In this document: one piece after another, positions 33,755 to 41,998 of the stretch
Layout of the letters: every line of letters starts with the position of its first letter
How positions within the stretch are numbered: position 1 is the stretch's first letter
Assembly: GCA_001772615.1 (NCBI GenBank)
Contig: MEUZ01000001.1
Coordinates: 1-64,000, forward strand
Direction: 5' to 3'
Source of the DNA: a candidate division WWE3 bacterium RIFCSPHIGHO2_01_FULL_40_23
Lineage (GTDB): Bacteria; Patescibacteria; WWE3; UBA101185; 2-01-FULL-41-18
DNA length: 64,000 nucleotides
Made by a program: the position numbers and the translations under genes
Notes under the pieces: generated by a model
What the model was told of the DNA's origin: nothing
What the model saw: only the letters and a program-made list of their open reading frames with translations
Database searches by the model: none

Positions 33755-33875
33755 GATCCCCGATTAGATCGGGGATGACGGATATGAACTGAAAGAACTC
33801 CGTATGTCATTCCCGTGAAAACGGGAATCTCAACAGGATCGCTTCCCGCCACCCTTTACTCGCCATCGCAATGAC
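33755..33875. repeat. Dispersed palindromic elements
   Basis: GATCCCCGATTAGATCGGGG plus ATGAC, then GTCATTCCCGTGAAAACGGG plus AATC, then a GGATCGCTTCCCGCC...CGCAATGACG half-element. Confidence 0.7.
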
Positions 33876-33922
33876 GTTTGCTATGGCTCCTACAGTTCAT
33901 GGGGTAATAATATCCCGCAAAG

Positions 33923-34537
33923 TTACACTCTTCTTGCTTTCACAAGGAGTCTTTTACTATAGTCTTGGCTTTTATAATCCCATACCCCACCGCAGGTTAT
34001 AAGAGTTATAATGGGCTCCTTAGAATCTTCGTATGCTTTAGTCACGGATTCGGGGTCATTCACGGGAACATAAGAAACCTCATATACCTTAAATTTCCGT
34101 ACTTTACCCACTTCATCCTTTACCTCAACCTCATCCCCTTCTGAAAGGCTGACCAGATTATAAAAAATTGCGGGAGCTCCGCCGGGCCTATCAAAATGCC
34201 CAGCTAAAATTGCATTACCCTCTTCTCCGGCTTTGGGGCCGTTTTCATACCAACCCACCTCATTATAATTTGACGGTGTCTCAAGCCTTCCGTCCTCCTC
34301 TACTCCGATTTCCACTATATTAACGTCTTTCAACCCGATTTTGGAAATACTTATTGAAACCGGCTTGAAGACTAAAGGCTTTAAAAGTGACTTAAATAAA
34401 GAGGCATTAATCTCATTAGTAAAATTCTCCTCTGCCTTAATATTCGGATGTGAAAATTTTTCAAGTGCAAAAAGAGCGGTCCCTAAAGCCGCTATAGCGA
34501 GTAAATTAAACCATCTTTCATTTTCTATCTTCATCAT
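33923..34537 (-). CDS. Sortase (class E/F-like transpeptidase)
   Basis: A 204-residue membrane-anchored cysteine transpeptidase: one N-terminal hydrophobic segment (~10-26), then a beta-barrel with the catalytic triad visible as AGHFD (His near 114), LITCGG (Cys near 180) and SKRLLVKA (Arg near 195). It would cleave a C-terminal LPxTG-type signal and attach the protein to an acceptor on the cell surface. The probable substrate, with LPKTGP, is encoded about 300 bp upstream. Between them lies a plus-strand RNA pair. Confidence 0.92.
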   Translation of the reverse strand: MMKIENERWFNLLAIAALGTALFALEKFSHPNIKAEENFTNEINASLFKSLLKPLVFKPVSISISKIGLKDVNIVEIGVEEDGRLETPSNYNEVGWYENGPKAGEEGNAILAGHFDRPGGAPAIFYNLVSLSEGDEVEVKDEVGKVRKFKVYEVSYVPVNDPESVTKAYEDSKEPIITLITCGGVWDYKSQDYSKRLLVKARRV

Positions 34538-34560
34538 GGCACTACACCTTCAAATGTACA

Positions 34561-34589
34561 TTGTAATAATATACTACAATTTATATAAT
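34561..34589 (+). promoter_or_regulatory. Promoter of the class-II tRNA-like RNA
   Basis: TTGTAA (34561-34566), 17-bp spacer, TATAAT (34584-34589); predicted start about 5 nt before the RNA. Confidence 0.75.
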
Positions 34590-34601
34590 ACCTTCCGTGG
34601 T

Positions 34602-34689
34602 GGAGGGTATTGCCCGTCGGACGGGACCTACTTCAACAAAGTTGGATTCGCAAACCGCGGATAGAGTTCGACTCTCTTGCCCTCCGCCA
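34602..34689 (+). tRNA. Class-II tRNA-like RNA (Ser-like body, aberrant anticodon arm)
   Basis: 88 nt. Acceptor GGAGGGT/GCCCTCC with encoded GCCA end (discriminator G, as in tRNA-Ser); D-stem GCCC/GGG(A); long variable arm TTCGC-AAACC-GCGGA; T-arm AGAG-TTCGACT-CTCT. The anticodon arm is odd: CCTACT pairs with AGTTGG (one mismatch) around the loop TCAACAA, giving AAC at the anticodon position and C instead of U at 33. It may be a serine tRNA derivative, a pseudo-tRNA or a regulatory tRNA mimic. Confidence 0.5.
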
Positions 34690-34711
34690 CACTAGATGTA
34701 ACTCCAACCAA

Positions 34712-34739
34712 TTGACAATGAACCAATATATGTTATTGT
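34712..34739 (+). promoter_or_regulatory. Promoter of the small RNA
   Basis: TTGACA (34712-34717), 16-bp spacer, TATTGT (34734-34739); predicted start near 34746. Confidence 0.6.
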
Positions 34740-34745
34740 AAAATC

Positions 34746-34822
34746 GTTGAAGTAGGTAAAAGCGAACTCTATTCGCTTTATGCGAATCCACAAAAAAGCT
34801 CCCGTTAAAGGGAGCCTTTTTG
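34746..34822 (+). ncRNA. Small RNA complementary to the adjacent tRNA-like RNA
   Basis: A ~77-nt unit from its own promoter to a terminator. Its 5' end GTTGAAGTAGGT is the exact complement of ACCTACTTCAAC in the anticodon arm of the tRNA-like RNA; CGAACTCTAT complements ATAGAGTTCG (T-arm) and TGCGAATCCA complements TGGATTCGCA (variable arm). It can also fold as AGCGAA/TTCGCT. Confidence 0.55.
34792..34822. terminator. Bidirectional terminator
   Basis: GCTCCC-GTTAAA-GGGAGC with T-tracts on both sides (six on the minus strand, five on the plus); it serves the small RNA and the sorting-signal protein gene. Confidence 0.85.
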
Positions 34823-34838
34823 TTTCTCGGAACTATCC

Positions 34839-35471
34839 TTAACTAAATCTTTTCTTAAGTCCAAGTCCCGTTATAATCATTCCCAATCCGTATAAAGTCA
34901 TAGGAATAGTCTGTTCAGGTCCTGTTTTAGGAAGTTCCTTGACGGCCTTTCCGAAGCAGACTGAAGCTGAATCACTCTTTTTATCTTTATCGCCGTCTTC
35001 ATCAATGTCAGCCTCAACCTTGGCTACGTTAGTTACGCACTCCGCTACTCCAGACTTAAATTCGCTGTCTTTGACTTTGGCTTTTATGTAAATGACAATT
35101 TTTTTGTCATTGCCATTGTCAATTCTCTCAAATTTCTGTGTTAAGTCGCCTTCTATAAGCTCAAGTTCATCAGGAAGTATATCCTTGAACTCAAGATCTT
35201 CTATGTCAACGTCGCCTGTGTTTTTGATCGTGATCTTAAAGGTTATAATATCGCCTTTGTCGGCGTTGACGCTTTCGGAAAAGCTTCCCGAATCGCCTAT
35301 TCTTACAACCTTTTCTATATCAAGACCTCTGTCGCATTCAAGACCGCCTCCGTAAGTTCTTTCACAAGAGTTAGCAAATATAACTTTGTTCATAAATACC
35401 ATACCTGCTACCGAAAGAACTATAAAAGTAGATATACCGAGTATTAACTTTTTAGTATATGTATTAAACAT
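34839..35471 (-). CDS. Surface protein with an LPXTG-type sorting signal
   Basis: A 210-residue protein. The N-terminal hydrophobic segment (~9-30) serves as signal peptide. The mature part carries a DUF11-like Ig fold (DIITFKITIKNTGDVDIEDL near 75-95) with two cysteine pairs. The C-terminus has LPKTGP (~178), a hydrophobic helix and the basic end KKRFS, the classical sortase substrate layout. The sortase is encoded next to it. A strong ribosome site (AAAGGAGGGGAG) and a ~160-nt structured leader precede the start. Confidence 0.92.
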   Translation of the reverse strand: MFNTYTKKLILGISTFIVLSVAGMVFMNKVIFANSCERTYGGGLECDRGLDIEKVVRIGDSGSFSESVNADKGDIITFKITIKNTGDVDIEDLEFKDILPDELELIEGDLTQKFERIDNGNDKKIVIYIKAKVKDSEFKSGVAECVTNVAKVEADIDEDGDKDKKSDSASVCFGKAVKELPKTGPEQTIPMTLYGLGMIITGLGLKKRFS

Positions 35472-35507
35472 AAGTTTAATCTCCCCTCCTTTGAATTAGA
35501 TACTAAG

Positions 35508-35590
35508 ATAAGGGTACTGGGATCTAGCTGAAAACGGCTCATTTTAATACTAAATAGGTTTAACCGCGCTCTAGATGCCAATACCCTTAG
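35508..35590 (-). promoter_or_regulatory. Long stem-loop in the leader of the sorting-signal protein
   Basis: Plus-strand arms AAGGGTACTGGGATCTAG (35510-35527 region) and CTAGATGCCAATACCCTT (35571-35588 region) pair with two mismatches; the 43-nt loop contains an AGC/GCT mini-stem. It lies between promoter and start codon. Confidence 0.6.
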
Positions 35591-35639
35591 CTCACTAGTA
35601 AAGTGTTTAAGCAGGACAATGCTTTATTTGGACAGGGGA

Positions 35640-35677
35640 ATTATATAGGACAACCACCCTTTTGTCAAGGCTATAGG
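35640..35677 (-). promoter_or_regulatory. Promoter with upstream CCTATAG
   Basis: Minus strand: CCTATAG (35671-35677), TTGACA (35663-35668), 17-bp spacer, TATAAT (35640-35645). Confidence 0.85.
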
Positions 35678-35715
35678 GTTTACTGCCAAACAAGGTGTTT
35701 CAACCTTTGATAAAG

Positions 35716-35763
35716 CAAAAAAGAGGGCGGGTGAAAGAAGCTTGTTAGCCTCAACCACCCGCC
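35716..35763 (-). terminator. Terminator of the two-domain secreted protein gene
   Basis: Minus strand: GGCGGGTG, loop, CACCCGCC, then CTCTTTTTTG. Confidence 0.85.
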
Positions 35764-35769
35764 AGGAAT

Positions 35770-37020
35770 TTATGGCTTAGAAACAAGGGGGAGGAAAATC
35801 TTAGCCCAATTCTTTTCGCGGATTCCTAAAAGCGTGAACCCAGACCAATTAGGCTGTATCTCCCACTTCGCACCCGTTGACCAGACCATTTCATCCCTCA
35901 CAAAGTTCACAATGGATGAGGAATAGCCGCCACCCGTAAGCGTGTATTCAACGCTCACACCACTCTTGGTTGCAAGCTCATGCCTCACTAAACCCACTGG
36001 TGCATGCTCCGGTTTAAAGCTGGCCAATTCGTCTTGATAAAGGACCTGGTCTCCAATCCAGTGAACCTTAACTGTGGTGGTTATCGTATCATTGCTGATT
36101 ACGAAATTCCCCACGGTGGTTCCCTGAAGTGAGTAAAGCCCAATGTCGAAGAGCCAGTTGTAAGGGGTGGCCAGGTCTCCTTCAACTGTAGCCGCTGCAC
36201 TATTCACCTTAACAGAGCTGTTCGAGCAAATCCCAATCTTAGCTCCATCAAAGTAAATCACCAACTCCATCGCCGGCCCGCAGTTCATGCGAGGAGCTTG
36301 CGTAGGCGTCGGAGTGACTGTAGGTGGCAACGTTGGACTCGGTGCGACCGTTGGCGGGGGTGTTGCAGTTTCGGTGGGCGTAGCAGTGGTTGTTGCCGTC
36401 GCAGTAGGAGTTACATTCCAATCCTTCCTGCGAATGCCCAACAGGCTGTAATGACCCCAAATCGGCTCTGTACCCCATTCCACACCGTTTGGCCAAACGG
36501 TTTCATACTGAAACCAATCTTGCAGGGGCGAATCGTACCCTCCCCCGACAGTTGTGTATTCATCATACACACCCTGGGTGGAGGTAATCGCGTGCCTCAC
36601 GAGACCAACCGCGTTCCCATGCTGTGGATCAATCGTAATGAGGTCATCGCTGTAAACAGCAGTTGCCTCAATCCAGTTAACCCTCACTGTCGTTGTGATT
36701 AGGGCATTCTGGACAATGAAAGGTCCAACAAACATAATGCCTGGTTCCTTGGGGATAAGAATCCGCCAGTTGTACGGAGTTGACGGGTCGTCCTCGATCA
36801 AGGCCAAAATTCCATTGACCCTGACCTGCGTGCTTGAGCACACCCCAAGGTAATTCCCGTCATAGTATCCAAGCAACGGCAGGTTCACTCCCCCACAGTT
36901 GTTGGGCGTGAACGTAGGGGTAGCCGTAATGTCCAAAAGATCGGATGCATACCCCCGATTTGACACGACCCCCAAGGTAAGAACAACCCCAACTAGAATT
37001 GAGGCCATCTTTTTCTTCAT
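35770..37020 (-). CDS. Secreted protein with two repeated domains
   Basis: A 416-residue protein with an N-terminal signal peptide (~26 residues). It consists of two homologous domains (residues ~35-205 and ~245-410; shared motifs TPYNW, ITTTV, GLVRH, GGGY and LLGIR) joined by a Pro/Thr linker (~205-242). Each domain has an N-terminal CG and a second Cys (GVCSS, GICSN), suggesting a disulphide. It ends in IFLPLVSKP, which recalls the C-terminal LPLV motif seen on many Chloroflexi secreted proteins. The function is unknown. Confidence 0.75.
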   Translation of the reverse strand: MKKKMASILVGVVLTLGVVSNRGYASDLLDITATPTFTPNNCGGVNLPLLGYYDGNYLGVCSSTQVRVNGILALIEDDPSTPYNWRILIPKEPGIMFVGPFIVQNALITTTVRVNWIEATAVYSDDLITIDPQHGNAVGLVRHAITSTQGVYDEYTTVGGGYDSPLQDWFQYETVWPNGVEWGTEPIWGHYSLLGIRRKDWNVTPTATATTTATPTETATPPPTVAPSPTLPPTVTPTPTQAPRMNCGPAMELVIYFDGAKIGICSNSSVKVNSAAATVEGDLATPYNWLFDIGLYSLQGTTVGNFVISNDTITTTVKVHWIGDQVLYQDELASFKPEHAPVGLVRHELATKSGVSVEYTLTGGGYSSSIVNFVRDEMVWSTGAKWEIQPNWSGFTLLGIREKNWAKIFLPLVSKP

Positions 37021-37059
37021 TGCCTTCTCCTTATGATTTCTGGTTTTAGTTTGGCCTAT

Positions 37060-37088
37060 AGTATAACATGTTTAACTAGTATTAACAA
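37060..37088 (-). promoter_or_regulatory. Promoter of the two-domain secreted protein
   Basis: Minus strand: TTGTTA (37083-37088), 17-bp spacer, TATACT (37060-37065), overlapped by CTATAGG. Confidence 0.6.
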
Positions 37089-37158
37089 GGCTACTATTAA
37101 CCACAAGGTTACGCACTGGCCTATTTCGTTCTATAATTACGAGGTGATAAATAAAGAG

Positions 37159-38337
37159 ATGAAAGTGCTCCTCGTCCTCCCCTTCTTCCACCCCCATACC
37201 GGTGGAAGTCAGAAATATGCAGAAGAGCTGTACACAACCCTCATGAATAATCACCCTGAAGTTAAGGTTGATGTTCTTTGCTACAACTCTGATAGAGCCA
37301 AATCCTTTGAGGTATACAGAAACATGAATGTTTACAGAATCCCCTGCTTAACATTAATACCTGCAAGATTTCTATTACCTGAACCCTTTCATCTTATCAG
37401 CCTGCTCATTAAACTATCCAAAAACAGGTATAACTTCATACACACCCACGTAAGATTTTTTGATCCGGTGTGGTGGGGATATGTCTACGCCAAAATGATC
37501 AAGGCCAAAAGTATATTTACAGGCCACGTCTCTTCTCATCCTGTACATCAAAATAAATTAGTTGAGTTAGTTGCCAAAATAATTGATTTAACAATAGCAA
37601 GATTGTCAGTAAGCCGGTATGACTATGTAACTTTCGTCAGCCAGGCAACAGCAGACTTTTTTAAAAGTTCTTTACATTTTACTAAGAGTTACATATTACT
37701 ACACAACAGCGTGCACTCGGAGAACTTTAAAAAACAGGAAAATAGAAACAGTAGAGTTATACCCAAATCAGACGCCACACTAACAAGCAATAACATACTG
37801 ATCACTTATGCAGGGCGCTTAATCTGGACAAAAGGAGTTACCTTATTGTATGAGGCCGCCAAAGAAATTCTAAAAAACGATGAATTCAAACATACCCATT
37901 TCGCATTTGCCGGTCCGGGAGAATTGGAAAAAGAGCTTGAAGCAAGAATCGCAAACGACGAATTGAGTAAAAAAGTTACCTTAACAGGCTCTTTAGACTA
38001 TAACAAAGTCCAAAAACTCTTATCTGTAACTGATATATTCGTAAACCCTTCTCATCACAACGAGGGATTACCAACCACTATCTTGGAGGCGGGTGCAAGT
38101 GAGTGCTTCGTTATAGCAACGGACAACGGCGGAACAAGGGAAGCTGTAATAAATAATGAAACGGGTCTTCTTATTCCCCAAAAAGACCAAAATAGCTTAT
38201 ATCAAAGCATAGTCTGGGCTATAAGAAACGAAAGTGAAAGGATGAAAATGGCCTCTAATTTGAAAACCAAAATACAAAAAGAATTTGACTGGAACAAAAC
38301 TTCAGAGAAGCTCTACAATGAGATCCTTAAACACTAA
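37159..38337 (+). CDS. Glycosyltransferase, GT4 family
   Basis: 392 residues from ATG 37159 (MKVLLVLPFF); the frame is open about 125 bp further upstream, but that part looks intergenic and contains the divergent promoter. GAGGTG lies 12 nt upstream. The GT-B fold is visible: N-terminal HPHTGGSQKYAEEL, C-terminal AGRLIWTKGV (~225), GPGELEKEL and the nucleotide-sugar E(x7)E motif in HHNEGLPTTILEAGA (~315). A retaining transferase acting on envelope glycans or lipids is likely. Confidence 0.9.
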   Translation: MKVLLVLPFFHPHTGGSQKYAEELYTTLMNNHPEVKVDVLCYNSDRAKSFEVYRNMNVYRIPCLTLIPARFLLPEPFHLISLLIKLSKNRYNFIHTHVRFFDPVWWGYVYAKMIKAKSIFTGHVSSHPVHQNKLVELVAKIIDLTIARLSVSRYDYVTFVSQATADFFKSSLHFTKSYILLHNSVHSENFKKQENRNSRVIPKSDATLTSNNILITYAGRLIWTKGVTLLYEAAKEILKNDEFKHTHFAFAGPGELEKELEARIANDELSKKVTLTGSLDYNKVQKLLSVTDIFVNPSHHNEGLPTTILEAGASECFVIATDNGGTREAVINNETGLLIPQKDQNSLYQSIVWAIRNESERMKMASNLKTKIQKEFDWNKTSEKLYNEILKH

Positions 38338-38341
38338 CAGT

Positions 38342-39100
38342 TTACCTTAGCAATACAGGAAATTGCTTAACCGAATTCACAAACTTAAGCCCATACTGAT
38401 ATACAAGGTTATCTTGGGTGAACCTTCTCTCAAGAATATAAAACAAATGGTTAAAGCCCGTTTTCCATATCATTTGTTTGCTCGGCTCTTCCTCTCTCAC
38501 AAAATGATCAATATGATACTCGGAAAACTTTATTTCTTTATTAGCAAGGGCCGATATTTTTATTTCAGGAGAAAGATTCCAATCCCCCATTCTAAGCTTA
38601 AGTTTATTTACAGCGCTTTTTCTAACGCACCACATTCCAGTTAATATATCCTTGATAGCCTTTCCATAGAGAATAAAAGTTTCAAGGTTTAATATAAAGA
38701 TACCAAGTTGTCTGGTTTTTGATATAGCTTTTGGGTTTTTTAAGGGAAGTCTGTTGCACGAAACAAAATCAAGATCCTCCCTTTCCATTTTAAGGACTAT
38801 CTTTTCAATTTCCTTAACAGGATAAGTGTTATCTCCATCTACAGCAAAAATATAGTCGCCGGTTGCATGCCTTAAACCCATCATATGGGCATATCCATAA
38901 CCGATACCATTCAATTTTCTATTTTCATGAAGAACAGCGGCACCTGCTTTTCTAGCCACTTCAGAAGTATTGTCTGTAGAACCATTATCAACCACAATAA
39001 TTTGATCCACGTATGAAGGGACCGCTTTTACAGTCCTTCCAATAACTCTTTGTTCATTTTTACAGGGTATTACTATAGAGATCTTCTTTCCTAGAATCAT
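38342..39100 (-). CDS. Glycosyltransferase, GT2 family
   Basis: A 252-residue inverting transferase with a GT-A fold: ISIVIPCKNEQRVIG at the start, VVDNGSTDNT (~38), and the metal-binding DGD (FAVDGDNTYP ~89). There is no membrane segment at the C-terminus. It is convergent with the GT4 gene, only 4 bp between stops. GAGGAG precedes the start. Probably part of the surface-glycan cluster at 37-43.6 kb. Confidence 0.9.
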   Translation of the reverse strand: MILGKKISIVIPCKNEQRVIGRTVKAVPSYVDQIIVVDNGSTDNTSEVARKAGAAVLHENRKLNGIGYGYAHMMGLRHATGDYIFAVDGDNTYPVKEIEKIVLKMEREDLDFVSCNRLPLKNPKAISKTRQLGIFILNLETFILYGKAIKDILTGMWCVRKSAVNKLKLRMGDWNLSPEIKISALANKEIKFSEYHIDHFVREEEPSKQMIWKTGFNHLFYILERRFTQDNLVYQYGLKFVNSVKQFPVLLR

Positions 39101-39125
39101 AGGTTAAACTCCTCTCTAACTAAGC

Positions 39126-39154
39126 ATTATACTATACACTATAGGTTCTGTAAA
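39126..39154 (-). promoter_or_regulatory. Promoter with CCTATAG in the spacer
   Basis: Minus strand: TTTACA (39149-39154), 17-bp spacer containing CCTATAG (39139-39145), TATAAT (39126-39131). Confidence 0.75.
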
Positions 39155-39282
39155 GGTTTTTGAGGGCTGCCAGAATTGATTACACCTAAAGGCAAAAACC
39201 AGCCGCGCATTAACAAAAAACACTTAAATATATAACCACTAAAGAGTTTTCTGTATACTTAAACTTATATGGAAGGCTTATT

Positions 39283-40095
39283 ATGAGGAAGAAAAATCAG
39301 ATATTCCCCTTGACATTATTAATTTTAGCGCTAATCTACAGCTTTTATGGAGTTACTACCCCACCCGACGCATATATCTCAAAAAAGATTGGAAAATATA
39401 AAATTAGACCTTACAAGTACGGCATATATATAACCGATTCACCTTCAGGGATTTTCTATAATTTCTCCCCTTATTACTCTTACTTCACAGACAATAGAGG
39501 CATAAAAAATTACCTTCTTTACTTTGACGAAGAAGTTCCAAGTGAAGAATATAAGATTAGGAATGATCCATTTCTACCCAAGATTACATCAATTTTAAGT
39601 TATTTCAACCTAATCAACCCCTCCGCTACTTTTAAATCTAAAAACACGGAGGTAAAGTTAACTTCCTCAAGCAGTAGGAACCAGCTTGTTCTTAAGTTAG
39701 ATAAATTCAGAGACAAAAACCGTAAGCCCCAGACCATACCGGTTCTCGCTCTTACTGTTAATGAAAGTGACTTTATTTTTGATGACAGAGGAAAACTTCT
39801 TTCTCCTAAAGCCGAAGACGATATACAGGAATTCCATAGAACCTATAACATTCTTCTTCACAATCAAGAGGAAAGTTCAGAAAGTGCTAAAGGGCCGACA
39901 AAGCCCAGTTACATCTTTATCTTCAATCCCAGAACTTCAGGCATCTTAAGAACTACAAACTCAAAGAAAGATGCCTTAATTACTTTAGATAACCAAAAGC
40001 ACAGACTATACTTTGAGGGCGTTAGCACCAAACCTGAAATAATACTGGAACTTTTTGATACAGTTGGCGACGCAATCTCAACAACATATGATTGA
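39283..40095 (+). CDS. Exported protein of unknown function
   Basis: A 270-residue protein with an N-terminal signal anchor (residues ~7-24) and a soluble domain rich in Tyr, Ser and Lys. GGAAGG lies 7 nt before the ATG; TATACT near 39254 could be the -10 box. It begins a three-gene operon: the stop overlaps the start of the first GT-C-like protein (ATGATTGA), so the product may assist these glycan enzymes. No family is recognised. Confidence 0.7.
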   Translation: MRKKNQIFPLTLLILALIYSFYGVTTPPDAYISKKIGKYKIRPYKYGIYITDSPSGIFYNFSPYYSYFTDNRGIKNYLLYFDEEVPSEEYKIRNDPFLPKITSILSYFNLINPSATFKSKNTEVKLTSSSSRNQLVLKLDKFRDKNRKPQTIPVLALTVNESDFIFDDRGKLLSPKAEDDIQEFHRTYNILLHNQEESSESAKGPTKPSYIFIFNPRTSGILRTTNSKKDALITLDNQKHRLYFEGVSTKPEIILELFDTVGDAISTTYD

Positions 40096-41998
40096 ACTAA
40101 CAGCAATAATGTCGGCAGTTCTCTTTTATCTTACCCCCTTCATTTTGGGTTACCCTATCACCCTAAACCTCCCTTTTATCAGACGACACCATAGATCGGA
40201 ATCATATCCTATTGAAATACACAGGCAGATTAATAAACTCTTCATGCTTTTTGAATCTTTTATTTTTGGTAGTTTGATAATATACCTAAGCGCAATCCTA
40301 GTTAATCTAGCGGCAAGATCCAATAATTTCTCCGCAACTTATAAAGAACTTATTATTATAGAAATATTGATATCATTAACCGTAGGGTTAGTACTAACTG
40401 TATCAAAGAGAAATGAGCTTGCCTCCGTAGTAAAGACACTAATAAAACCGCTCTTAATTATCTTCCTCATCTCAACCGTAAGCTACACTGTATGGAGATG
40501 GCAGAGCTCAACACACACAACGCTAAACTGGGACCTCTACGCACACCAGCTAATTGTTGAAAAGATAGCGCTTGGGGAGTTTGACTTCTATACCTCTAAA
40601 TTAACTGATACGTTTGGATTTAATGCCTACCCCACCTTCTTTCATCTGCTTCTGGCTACTCCCCAGATGTTACTAAAACCGGATGTACTTAAATTCTGGT
40701 GGTACCTTGAGTTTTTGCATCTGGCATCTACAGTTTTGGCCTCTTATCTTATTGGGCTGGTAATTACAAAGAGCAGGTGGGTAGGCCTGCTGGCCTCTCT
40801 GATAGGTGGACTGACTTTTGAATCGTTTATGGCCTACACAGGCTATTTTCTTATACCTCAAAATCTCACAGCCACAATAGCGGCAGTATTTATTTCATAT
40901 ATCATTTTCAGATTTGCTAACTCCAACAGCCTCATCGTGCTAAGAACAGTACCCATGGCAATCTACCTTATACTCAATCACTACGTTATAGGGATTGCTG
41001 GTGTTATAGCTTCGTTATTTTCAATGTTTTACCTAAAACCAATCAGAGACTTAAAAATGGAAAAAGCAATAATTACCGCAAGTTTATTACTTCTTCTGCT
41101 GCTTCCAATAGGAGCAAGCAGTATTAACCTTGATTTCCTCAATAGAGGTGAAGCCAAACACTTTAACTTCAGCCCTCTTGAAAAATTCGGTTTCATGAAG
41201 GATTTCTTTGGTTATTTCATGGCAATTTTCGTACCTATAGGAGCAATTTACGCTTTAAGGAAAAGGATTTCCGAATATAATATTTTAAATGTGTTAGCCA
41301 TTAGCCTGTTGGCTGTTGTTATCTCACCGATACCCTACTCTATTAAGTTTTACTCCCTCGCACGCTTTTTTATTAACACTCTGGCAGCTCTTGGGCTCTG
41401 GACATTAATAAAAGACCTCACAATAGTTAACAAGATAATGAGTTACTTGTTGGTATCGTTAACTCTCATCCTAATTCTGACTGTGAACGTGCACATCTTT
41501 AAGCAAACCCCTTCATATGGAGAGATTTACTCGCACGTTTCCCCGAGTGAGATCGACGCCGCCAGCTTTCTAAAAGATCAATACAACAGCAAAAATGTCA
41601 TGCTGATCTCGGAACCTGCAACAATGTTTGTGCTGGAAGGCTTATCTGGAGTTAATTCTCCCGGGGGAGCCTACACGTCCGAGGCTACCAGAAGGACCCT
41701 TTCAAGAATTTATTTAATCCGTAACTCTGAAACTTTAGGTAGAGATCTTTTTGAGATTAAAGACTCAATTTCAACAGATAAGCCGGATAAAATTCTATTC
41801 GCAATAAGCGGAAGGCTTTCGGAATGGGAGCTTTCCGATGAGGAAAGAAGGTTAGGAATTTACTGGAACGTCTGGACCCCAAGGGATATAACACTAAGGG
41901 AGGAGGCATTAGTCACGTTCTTAAAGCAGTATTCAGGTTTCAAAGAGGTGTTTAGAAACCATGGCGTGGTAATACTTGAGCTGGAAAGGCCGATCTGA
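40088..41998 (+). CDS. Polytopic GT-C-type membrane protein
   Basis: 636 residues from ATG 40088, which overlaps the upstream stop. About 12 transmembrane segments. After the second or third helix the motif NWDLYAHQLIVEKI (~155) places acidic and His residues as in GT-C glycosyltransferases, and a large C-terminal soluble domain (~490-636) follows. It probably transfers a sugar from a polyprenyl-phosphate donor on the outer face of the membrane. The acceptor is unknown. Confidence 0.75.
   Translation: MIELTAIMSAVLFYLTPFILGYPITLNLPFIRRHHRSESYPIEIHRQINKLFMLFESFIFGSLIIYLSAILVNLAARSNNFSATYKELIIIEILISLTVGLVLTVSKRNELASVVKTLIKPLLIIFLISTVSYTVWRWQSSTHTTLNWDLYAHQLIVEKIALGEFDFYTSKLTDTFGFNAYPTFFHLLLATPQMLLKPDVLKFWWYLEFLHLASTVLASYLIGLVITKSRWVGLLASLIGGLTFESFMAYTGYFLIPQNLTATIAAVFISYIIFRFANSNSLIVLRTVPMAIYLILNHYVIGIAGVIASLFSMFYLKPIRDLKMEKAIITASLLLLLLLPIGASSINLDFLNRGEAKHFNFSPLEKFGFMKDFFGYFMAIFVPIGAIYALRKRISEYNILNVLAISLLAVVISPIPYSIKFYSLARFFINTLAALGLWTLIKDLTIVNKIMSYLLVSLTLILILTVNVHIFKQTPSYGEIYSHVSPSEIDAASFLKDQYNSKNVMLISEPATMFVLEGLSGVNSPGGAYTSEATRRTLSRIYLIRNSETLGRDLFEIKDSISTDKPDKILFAISGRLSEWELSDEERRLGIYWNVWTPRDITLREEALVTFLKQYSGFKEVFRNHGVVILELERPI

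Noticed and set aside
34602..34689. Reading the tRNA-like RNA as a UGA-decoding tRNA (TCA is present in the loop region)
   Set aside because: That register breaks the anticodon stem, and TGA is used as a normal stop in several genes here.
37033..37158. N-terminal extension of the GT4 protein
   Set aside because: The extra residues cover the divergent promoter region, and the family motif starts at MKVLLVLPFF.
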